Positions 1-5,211 of a stretch of DNA of 8,135 nucleotides are shown here, one piece after another. The stretch's first letter is position 1. Every line of letters begins with the position of its first letter. A program made the position numbers and the translations under genes. The notes under the pieces are model-generated. The model did not search any database and was not told the origin of the DNA. It saw only the letters and a program-made list of their open reading frames with translations. Source of the stretch: Roseburia sp. (lineage in GTDB: Bacteria; Bacillota_A; Clostridia; Lachnospirales; Lachnospiraceae); assembly GCA_017547315.1 (NCBI GenBank), contig JAFYQA010000211.1, forward strand, positions 1 through 8,135, given 5' to 3'.

Positions 1-3
1 AAA

Positions 4-1269
4 ATGGAATTATTAGAGATTTGTAAACAGGCGAAAGCTATTAAAGGGACAATTGGTATTTTAGATACTAATACCAAAAATAAAGTGCTTTTAAAAGTGG
101 CAGACGCTTTGGTAAAAGACAGTGATTATATTTTAAGCGAGAATGTAAAGGATTTAAAAAATGGTAGAGCAAATGGTATGGCGGAGGGCTTGTTAGACCG
201 TTTAATGCTGACTGAAGATCGTATCGAGCAGATGGCAGAAGGTTTAAGACAAATCGTGGCGTTAGATGATCCTATTGGTGAAGTGCTTTCTGTGAAAGTA
301 CGTCCAAATGGACTTAGAGTAGGAAAAAAACGCGTGTCATTAGGTGTAGTAGGTATTATCTATGAAGCCAGACCAAATGTAACGGCAGATGCTTTTGGAT
401 TGTGTTTTAAAACCGGAAATGTTGTGATTTTAAAAGGTGGCAGTGATGCAATTTTTTCAAATATTGCGATTGTAAATGTCATCAAACGTGCCTTAAGGGA
501 AGCAAATGTGCCGGAAACAGCGATTTCTCTAATTGAAAGTACAGATAGAGAGACGGCAACAGCATTTATGAAAATGAATGAATATGTGGATGTACTCATC
601 CCAAGAGGTGGAGCAGGACTGATTAAAACGGTGGTAAATCAGGCAACGATTCCGGTGATTGAGACAGGAACTGGAAATTGCCATATTTTTGTGGATGAAA
701 CTGCTGATTTAGATATGGCAATTGAGATTATCATGAATGCGAAGACACAACGTATCGGTGTGTGCAATGCCTGTGAGTCGCTTGTTATTCATGAAAATGT
801 GATAGAGGCATTCATTCCGCAACTGTTATCACGTTTGCAGTCAAAGTCTGTGGAAGTGCGCTGTGATGAGCCAATTAAGGCTTGTGCAAATATGCAGAGC
901 GAATTAAATGCAGAATTGATAAAAGAAGCTACGGATGCGGATTGGGGAACAGAATATTTGGATTATATTCTTTCTGCAAAAACAGTAAGTAGTATCGAAG
1001 AAGCAATCGAACACATTAACCGCTATAATACAGGGCATTCAGAAGCGATTATTACGAATGATTATAATCATGCAGAAAAGTTTTTGAATGAAATTGATGC
1101 TGCATGTGTGTATGTAAATGCGTCAACTCGCTTTACGGATGGTTTTGAGTTCGGTTTTGGTGCAGAAATCGGCATCAGTACACAGAAACTTCATGCAAGA
1201 GGACCAATGGGATTAGAGGCTCTTACCAGCACAAAATATGTGATTTATGGAAATGGTCAGACACGATAA
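4..1269 (+). CDS. proA: Gamma-glutamyl phosphate reductase (glutamate-5-semialdehyde dehydrogenase)
   Basis: This enzyme makes the second step of proline synthesis from glutamate: NADPH-dependent reduction of gamma-glutamyl phosphate to glutamate-5-semialdehyde, which cyclises spontaneously. It is a cytosolic member of the aldehyde dehydrogenase superfamily. The 421 residues match the family's usual length (about 415-420), so the gene appears complete. Visible landmarks are the [10 protein letters not shown] segment (121-130) and the LKGGSDA cofactor-binding region (143-149). The catalytic cysteine is Cys254 in GVCNACESL, and the family signature (V328-x5-A-I-x-H-I ... T-G-H-S-E-A-I349) fits fully. 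The C-terminal [11 protein letters not shown] (383-393) is also typical. The ATG lies 3 bp from the left edge, so its ribosome binding site and any upstream partner are outside the window. proB, the kinase that supplies the substrate, is the usual neighbour but is not seen here. miaB follows after 33 bp. Confidence 0.97.
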   Translation: MELLEICKQAKAIKGTIGILDTNTKNKVLLKVADALVKDSDYILSENVKDLKNGRANGMAEGLLDRLMLTEDRIEQMAEGLRQIVALDDPIGEVLSVKVRPNGLRVGKKRVSLGVVGIIYEARPNVTADAFGLCFKTGNVVILKGGSDAIFSNIAIVNVIKRALREANVPETAISLIESTDRETATAFMKMNEYVDVLIPRGGAGLIKTVVNQATIPVIETGTGNCHIFVDETADLDMAIEIIMNAKTQRIGVCNACESLVIHENVIEAFIPQLLSRLQSKSVEVRCDEPIKACANMQSELNAELIKEATDADWGTEYLDYILSAKTVSSIEEAIEHINRYNTGHSEAIITNDYNHAEKFLNEIDAACVYVNASTRFTDGFEFGFGAEIGISTQKLHARGPMGLEALTSTKYVIYGNGQTR

Positions 1270-1302
1270 ACGTAGAGAATTAGAAAATAGAAAAGGAAAT
1301 AT

Positions 1303-2751
1303 ATGAAAAAACAACAGTTTGAATTAAAATTAATCGATAAACATGATATTCCAACAGAGGAACCAGCCAGACAGTATTATTTTATGGATATTGCCAAAGA
1401 GTATGTGGCACAGTTAGCAGAGAAAAAAGGTGCACCGCTTACATTCCATGTAACTACGTTTGGTTGTCAGATGAATGCCAGAGATTCTGAAAAATTAGTA
1501 GGTATTTTAGAACGCATCGGCTATGTAGAAGTAGAGGATGAAAAGGCGGATTTTGTTATTTATAATACCTGCACGGTTCGTGAGAATGCGAATAATAAGG
1601 TTTACGGTCGTCTTGGCTATTTGAACGGTTATAAGAAGAAAAATCCATATATGATGATTGGTTTATGCGGTTGTATGATGCAGGAGCCAACCGTTATTGA
1701 GAAAATCAAATCCAGCTATTCTTTTGTGAATTTGGTATTTGGAACGCATAATATTTATAAATTTGCAGAATTAATTGTTAATGCATTAGAAGCAGGGCGC
1801 TTAACGATTGATATTTGGAAGGATACAGATAAAATCGTAGAAGATTTACCAGTTGAACGTAAATATTCTTTCAAATCAGGCGTTAATATTATGTTTGGCT
1901 GTAATAACTTTTGTAGTTACTGTATCGTGCCATATGTGCGAGGCAGAGAGCGAAGTCGTGAAACAAAAGAAATCGTTCGAGAGATTGAGCGTCTGGTAGC
2001 AGATGGTGTCAAAGAAGTTATGCTGTTAGGACAGAATGTTAACTCTTATGGTAAAAATTTAGATACACCTATGACTTTCTCTGAATTATTGAAAGAAATT
2101 GAGAAAATTGAAGGTTTAGAACGTATTCGTTTTATGACATCTCATCCGAAGGATTTGTCAGATGAATTGATTGAGACTATGAAAAATTCCAAGAAGATTT
2201 GTAATCATTTCCACTTGCCTTTACAGTCTGGTAGCAGTCGTATTTTAAAGATTATGAACCGCCACTATGACAAAGAGCATTACCTGGAACTGGTGCGCAA
2301 AATCCGTGAAGCAGTGCCGGATATTGCGATTACAACCGATATTATCGTAGGTTTCCCAGGTGAGACGGAAGAAGACTTCTTAGAAACAATGGATGTGGTT
2401 CGCCAGGTTGAGTATGATAGTGCGTTTACCTTTATTTATTCAAAGCGTACTGGAACTCCTGCTGCAAGTATGGAGGATCAGGTGCCAGAAGATGTGGTAA
2501 AAGACCGTTTTGACAGGCTTTTGAATTTAGTTCAAGAGATTTCTGCTAAAAAAGCAGGTGCATTAACAGGCCAGACTTTACCGGTATTAGTAGAAGAGCA
2601 GAACGAGCAGGATGCAGCTTTGGTGACAGGTAAACTAACCAATAATTCGACTGTTCATTTTGCGGGAACACCGGATATGATTGGAACGATTCAGAATGTG
2701 CGCTTAAATGAGTGTAAAGGATTTTATTATATTGGAGAAATCGTTTCATAG
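1303..2751 (+). CDS. miaB: tRNA-2-methylthio-N6-dimethylallyladenosine synthase MiaB
   Basis: MiaB is a radical-SAM enzyme with two iron-sulfur clusters. It adds a methylthio group to C2 of N6-isopentenyl-adenosine 37, next to the anticodon of tRNAs reading UNN codons. Three parts can be seen in the 482 residues. The N-terminal methylthiotransferase (UPF0004) domain spans about 47-165, with cluster ligands Cys55 (TFGCQMN), Cys90 (NTCTVRE) and Cys124 (CGCMMQ). The radical-SAM core spans about 190-400, with Cys200, Cys204 and Cys207 (CxxxCxxC) and the SAM-site stretch IIVGFPGETEEDF (347-359). A TRAM RNA-binding domain covers about 418-481. The QNVNSYG motif (244-250) and the long N-terminal extension before the first domain favour MiaB over MtaB or RimO. 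The start has an AAAAGGAAA ribosome site at 1291-1299. There is no promoter or terminator in the 33-bp gap after proA, so the two genes are probably cotranscribed. Confidence 0.97.
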   Translation: MKKQQFELKLIDKHDIPTEEPARQYYFMDIAKEYVAQLAEKKGAPLTFHVTTFGCQMNARDSEKLVGILERIGYVEVEDEKADFVIYNTCTVRENANNKVYGRLGYLNGYKKKNPYMMIGLCGCMMQEPTVIEKIKSSYSFVNLVFGTHNIYKFAELIVNALEAGRLTIDIWKDTDKIVEDLPVERKYSFKSGVNIMFGCNNFCSYCIVPYVRGRERSRETKEIVREIERLVADGVKEVMLLGQNVNSYGKNLDTPMTFSELLKEIEKIEGLERIRFMTSHPKDLSDELIETMKNSKKICNHFHLPLQSGSSRILKIMNRHYDKEHYLELVRKIREAVPDIAITTDIIVGFPGETEEDFLETMDVVRQVEYDSAFTFIYSKRTGTPAASMEDQVPEDVVKDRFDRLLNLVQEISAKKAGALTGQTLPVLVEEQNEQDAALVTGKLTNNSTVHFAGTPDMIGTIQNVRLNECKGFYYIGEIVS

Positions 2752-2793
2752 TAATGGTCTAAGATATTTTGCGCAATTCTGATGGAAATAGTA

Positions 2794-2822
2794 TTGCGAG
2801 AAGAACGTATGTTTGGTATAAT
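2794..2822 (+). promoter_or_regulatory. Putative sigma-A promoter of ruvAB with extended -10
   Basis: The gap between miaB and ruvA contains TTGCGA (2794-2799) and a perfect TATAAT (2817-2822), separated by exactly 17 bp. The -10 is preceded by TGG, giving the extended -10 form TGnTATAAT. Transcription would start near 2829, leaving a leader of about 26 nt that carries the ribosome site AGGCAGGGA (2841-2849) before the ruvA ATG. The -35 matches consensus in 4 of 6 bases. The LexA-type operator lies inside the spacer. Promoter use is inferred from sequence only. Confidence 0.8.
2802..2815 (+). promoter_or_regulatory. LexA/DinR (SOS) operator in the ruvAB promoter
   Basis: The 14-mer AGAACGTATGTTTG matches the Bacillus-type SOS box CGAACRNRYGTTYC at every constrained position except the two outermost bases. 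The half-sites are GAAC (2803-2806) and GTTT (2811-2814) around GTAT. It sits entirely between the -35 and -10 elements, where a bound repressor would block RNA polymerase. ruvA and ruvB are established members of the SOS regulon in Bacillus subtilis and Escherichia coli, so context and motif agree. Binding itself is inferred; no lexA gene is in the window. Confidence 0.8.
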
Positions 2823-2854
2823 GTAGCCAGATTATAAACAAGGCAGGGAACATT

Positions 2855-3469
2855 ATGTATTCATATATCAGAGGAATCTTAGCAGATGTAGAGGAGAATT
2901 TAGTAGTTATTGAAGCAGGTGGTATCGGATATAACATCTATACCACAGCCCAGACTTTTGATTATCTGCCGTCTGTTGGAGAAGAATTGAAATTATATAC
3001 GTATCTGAATGTCAGAGAAGATGCTATGTTATTATACGGCTTTCTGACGAAGGATGATTTGCGTGTATTTAAGCTATTATTAGGTGTCAGTGGCATCGGT
3101 CCTAAGGGTGCGTTGGCGATTTTAGGTGTGATGTCTACAGATGATTTGCGATTTGCAGTACTGGCAGAGGATGCCAAAGCGATTGCTAAAGCACCGGGCA
3201 TTGGAGCAAAGACTGCCCAGCGTTTGATTTTAGAATTGAAGGATAAGTTAAGCCTTGAAGATGCTTTTGAGCAGAAATTAGCGAATGAATCAGTGAAGAA
3301 GACTCCGAATCAGATGTCTGGTGTTAAGAATGATGCTGTTCAGGCATTAGTAGCACTGGGTTATTCTTCTTCTGATGCGTTGAAGACAGTTAATGCGGTT
3401 GAGATTACAGAAGATTCTGACGTAGAGGATGTATTAAAGGTAGCCTTAAAGAATATGGCTTTTATGTAG
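2855..3469 (+). CDS. ruvA: Holliday junction branch migration protein RuvA
   Basis: RuvA forms tetramers that hold a Holliday junction in an open square and load the RuvB motors onto opposite arms, for recombinational repair and rescue of stalled forks. All three domains are visible in 204 residues, the normal family length. The N-terminal OB-fold (1-63) contains the acidic-pin pair Glu55-Asp56 in REDAMLLYGF, at the same numbering as in E. coli. Domain II carries two helix-hairpin-helix motifs, LLGVSGIGPKGALAIL (75-90) and IAKAPGIGAKTAQRLI (110-125). After a flexible linker (about 133-157), domain III (158-204, DAVQALVALGYSSSDA) is the RuvB-binding module. The start MYSYIRGIL is the canonical RuvA N-terminus and has a ribosome site at 2841-2849. 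It is the first gene after an SOS-type promoter, with ruvB 86 bp downstream. Confidence 0.97.
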   Translation: MYSYIRGILADVEENLVVIEAGGIGYNIYTTAQTFDYLPSVGEELKLYTYLNVREDAMLLYGFLTKDDLRVFKLLLGVSGIGPKGALAILGVMSTDDLRFAVLAEDAKAIAKAPGIGAKTAQRLILELKDKLSLEDAFEQKLANESVKKTPNQMSGVKNDAVQALVALGYSSSDALKTVNAVEITEDSDVEDVLKVALKNMAFM

Positions 3470-3471
3470 TA

Positions 3472-3538
3472 CTGACATCGGATAAATATGGATGTCGGAA
3501 TATATTAGAAAAAGTAATCGAAAGTAATTAGTGATTAC
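3472..3538 (+). repeat. Two inverted repeats and a short tandem repeat in the ruvA-ruvB gap
   Basis: The 86-bp gap holds two possible RNA hairpins. The first pairs CTGACATC (3472-3479) with GATGTCGG (3491-3498): 8 bp including one G-U pair, with an 11-nt loop. The second pairs GTAATC (3514-3519) with GATTAC (3533-3538). AAAGTAAT also occurs twice at a 10-nt step (3511-3518 and 3521-3528), so either copy can pair with ATTAC at 3534-3538. Neither hairpin is followed by a T-run, so they are not rho-independent terminators. They lie just upstream of the ruvB ribosome site. Function is unknown and chance occurrence is possible. Confidence 0.4.
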
Positions 3539-3543
3539 AGTGC

Positions 3544-3549
3544 AGGAGG
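3544..3549 (+). promoter_or_regulatory. Strong ribosome binding site of ruvB
   Basis: A perfect AGGAGG lies 6 nt before the ATG at 3556 and fixes the start of ruvB. It explains how ruvB can be translated well despite the 86-bp separation from ruvA, which rules out simple stop-start coupling. Confidence 0.85.
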
Positions 3550-3555
3550 AAGTCC

Positions 3556-4557
3556 ATGGAAAAACGTGTTATTTCCACACAGGTTATGGAAGAGGACATT
3601 AAGAATGAAAAAACACTTAGACCTCAGACTTTAGACCAGTACATCGGACAGGCAAAAGCAAAAGAGAATTTAAAAATATATATCGAAGCAGCGAAAGGGC
3701 GAGGAGAGTCGTTAGATCATGTATTATTTTTCGGACCTCCAGGCCTTGGTAAGACCACGCTAGCGGGGATTATCGCTAATGAGATGGGGACACACATGAA
3801 AGTGACAAGTGGTCCAGCTATTGCGAAACCAGGCGAGATGGCTGCGATTTTAAGTAATCTGCAAGAGGGAGATATTCTTTTTGTAGATGAGATTCATCGT
3901 TTAAACCGTCAGGTAGAAGAAGTGCTGTATCCTGCGATGGAGGATTATGCCATAGATATTATGATTGGAAAAGGCTCTTCGGCACGTTCCATTCGCCTTG
4001 ATTTACCGAAGTTTACGTTAGTGGGTGCGACGACCAGAGCAGGTTTATTGTCTGCACCTTTACGTGATCGTTTTGGTGTAATTCATCATTTAGAGTTTTA
4101 TACCATTGATGAATTGAAAACGATTATTATCAATGCAGCGAAGAAATTGAAGGTTGAGATAGATGAAGCGGGAGCCTATGAACTTGCAAGACGTTCCAGA
4201 GGAACCCCTCGACTTGCAAATCGTTTGTTAAAACGTGTCAGAGATTTTGCAGAAGTGAAGTATGATGGTAAGATTTCTAGAGAAGTAGCTGCATTTGCCC
4301 TAGATTTACTAGAAGTAGATAAAATGGGCTTAGATCAGAATGATAGAAATATTTTAATGACTATGATTGAGAAATTCCAAGGAGGTCCGGTTGGGTTGGA
4401 TACACTTGCAGCTGCAATTGGTGAAGATGCCGGTACAATTGAGGATGTTTATGAACCATATCTGGTGAAAAATGGATTTATTATTCGTACACCCAAAGGT
4501 CGTATGGTGACAGATATAGCATATAAGCATTTCGGACTTGATAGCGTGAACAAATAG
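3556..4557 (+). CDS. ruvB: Holliday junction branch migration ATPase RuvB
   Basis: RuvB is the AAA+ hexameric motor that pulls duplex DNA through the RuvA-bound junction using ATP. The 333 residues match the usual family length (about 330-345). Visible elements, in order, are the N-terminal [12 protein letters not shown] (21-32), Walker [10 protein letters not shown] (60-68), Walker B LFVDEIH (108-114), sensor 1 GATTRAG (157-163) and the arginine-finger segment PLRDRFG (168-174). Sensor 2 follows in [18 protein letters not shown] (215-232). The C-terminal winged-helix domain runs from about 258, with [16 protein letters not shown] (276-291), the junction-contacting RTPKGR (311-316) and the terminal YKHFGL. 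No key residue is missing. It is expected to be transcribed with ruvA from the SOS-type promoter. zapA follows after 81 bp, with no terminator between. Confidence 0.98.
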   Translation: MEKRVISTQVMEEDIKNEKTLRPQTLDQYIGQAKAKENLKIYIEAAKGRGESLDHVLFFGPPGLGKTTLAGIIANEMGTHMKVTSGPAIAKPGEMAAILSNLQEGDILFVDEIHRLNRQVEEVLYPAMEDYAIDIMIGKGSSARSIRLDLPKFTLVGATTRAGLLSAPLRDRFGVIHHLEFYTIDELKTIIINAAKKLKVEIDEAGAYELARRSRGTPRLANRLLKRVRDFAEVKYDGKISREVAAFALDLLEVDKMGLDQNDRNILMTMIEKFQGGPVGLDTLAAAIGEDAGTIEDVYEPYLVKNGFIIRTPKGRMVTDIAYKHFGLDSVNK

Positions 4558-4586
4558 TTGCGTTTCGAATCCGGTGCGATTATAAT
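4558..4586 (+). promoter_or_regulatory. Candidate promoter for zapA
   Basis: TTGCGT (4558-4563) and a perfect TATAAT (4581-4586) are spaced by 17 bp, directly after the ruvB stop codon. The -35 is weak (3 of 6 consensus bases) and there is no extended -10, so this rests mostly on the -10 and the spacing. It would let zapA be expressed independently of SOS induction of ruvAB, which makes sense for a division gene. No LexA-type box is present here. Confidence 0.5.
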
Positions 4587-4638
4587 TTACATATGATGAA
4601 GAGAATGAGCTGCGTTTTGCGGCAGGGGAGGAAGCAAG

Positions 4639-5088
4639 ATGGCGGAGAAAACCGTTGCTGATGTGATTATTGGTGGCAAAGTATATACCTTAAGCGGTTA
4701 TGAAGATGAAGCGTATTTACAGAAAGTTGCCAGTTATATTAATAATAAAATGAATGAATTGGATGCAGTAGAAGCATTCAGACGATTCCCGATAGATATG
4801 AAGTCTGTTTTAATACATTTGAATATTGCGGACGATTATTTTAAAGCGAAAGCATATTTAGAAAAAATGGAAGTTGAAGCAGAGAACAAAGATAAGGAAC
4901 TTTACGATTTGAAGCATGATTTGATTGCATGTCAGATTAAGGCGGAAAGTGGTGAAAGTGCATTAAAAGAATTAGAAGCAGAGAATAAGGAATTGATGTT
5001 AGAAGTTGCCAGATTAGAGGCGGCATTAGAAGATGCTAAAGCACAAAAGGTAGAGAAAACGACAACTTTTACTTCGAAGAAGAAGTAA
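4639..5088 (+). CDS. zapA: Cell division protein ZapA
   Basis: ZapA binds FtsZ and promotes bundling of its filaments and Z-ring stability at midcell. The N-terminal part (residues 1-60) carries the family pattern VIIGGKVYTLSGYEDEAYLQKVASYINNKMNEL (starting at residue 9) followed by the DMKSVLIHLNIADDYF region (53-68). From about residue 68 to 135 the chain is charged, rich in Glu, Lys, Leu and Ala, and has coiled-coil character, as in the dimerising C-terminus of ZapA. It ends in a short basic tail, TSKKK. At 149 residues it is longer than the Bacillus (about 85) and E. coli (about 109) proteins because the coiled coil is extended. The start is fixed by GGGGAGGA at 4625-4632. There is no signal peptide or membrane segment. 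It ends its transcription unit, with a terminator downstream. A SEDS wall-synthesis gene starts 2.3 kb further on. Confidence 0.88.
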   Translation: MAEKTVADVIIGGKVYTLSGYEDEAYLQKVASYINNKMNELDAVEAFRRFPIDMKSVLIHLNIADDYFKAKAYLEKMEVEAENKDKELYDLKHDLIACQIKAESGESALKELEAENKELMLEVARLEAALEDAKAQKVEKTTTFTSKKK

Positions 5089-5091
5089 AAT

Positions 5092-5120
5092 CGTAATTAT
5101 ATAGATACGGAATAATTACG
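5092..5120 (+). repeat. Perfect 9-bp inverted repeat after zapA
   Basis: CGTAATTAT (5092-5100) and ATAATTACG (5112-5120) are perfect reverse complements with an 11-nt loop. The repeat begins 3 bp after the zapA stop and ends 13 bp before the terminator stem. As RNA it would make a stable but AT-rich hairpin at the 3' end of the zapA message. It is not followed by a T-run. It could protect the transcript end or be a protein-binding site; the role is not known. Confidence 0.55.
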
Positions 5121-5133
5121 TAAAATCAAAAAC

Positions 5134-5158
5134 AGGGGCGTAGATTCGTCCCTTTTTC
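5134..5158 (+). terminator. Rho-independent terminator after zapA
   Basis: AGGGGCG (5134-5140) pairs with CGTCCCT (5147-5153), with one G-U pair and a 6-nt loop TAGATT. The stem is GC-rich and runs directly into a T-run at 5153-5157. This is a classic intrinsic terminator. It separates the ruvAB-zapA unit from the U32-SEDS unit. Five pairing-strength bases and the short T-run suggest it may leak. Confidence 0.85.
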
Positions 5159-5183
5159 AATTCATAGGAATTTCTTGTGAATT
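5159..5183 (+). promoter_or_regulatory. Imperfect palindrome upstream of the U32 gene
   Basis: The 25 bases from AATTCATAGGA (5159-5169) to TCTTGTGAATT (5173-5183) can fold into an 11-bp stem with a 3-nt loop. Two of the pairs are G-U when read as + strand RNA. It starts directly after the terminator T-run and ends 28 bp before the U32 ATG. It could be an operator or a leader hairpin. No convincing -35/-10 pair was found in this gap, so where the U32 transcript starts is unresolved. Confidence 0.4.
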
Positions 5184-5211
5184 ATGTTCCTGTAAAATAA
5201 GGGAGGTTTTT

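Noticed and set aside
2772..2798. CGCAAT/ATTGCG inverted repeat as a terminator for miaB
   Set aside because: Only 6 bp with a 15-nt loop and no T-run. Its right arm is part of the ruvAB -35 region. Termination after miaB is therefore unresolved.
2746..2937. Minus-strand open frame across the miaB-ruvA gap, and similar minus-strand frames within proA, miaB, ruvA and the U32 gene
   Set aside because: They lie opposite well-supported genes, show no recognisable domains, and the one in the gap crosses the ruvAB promoter. They are best explained as chance open frames.
3472..3506. Internal promoter for ruvB (CTGACA with TATATT)
   Set aside because: The two elements resemble consensus but are 23 bp apart, and no good -35 lies at 16-18 bp from TATATT.
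4609..4623. Hairpin GCTGC/GCGGC before the zapA ribosome site
   Set aside because: A 5-bp stem with one G-U pair is too short to distinguish from chance. It leaves the ribosome site almost fully free.
5175..5198. Promoter for the U32 gene (TTGTGA with TAAAAT)
   Set aside because: The spacer is only 12 bp, and the predicted start would fall inside the ribosome binding site.
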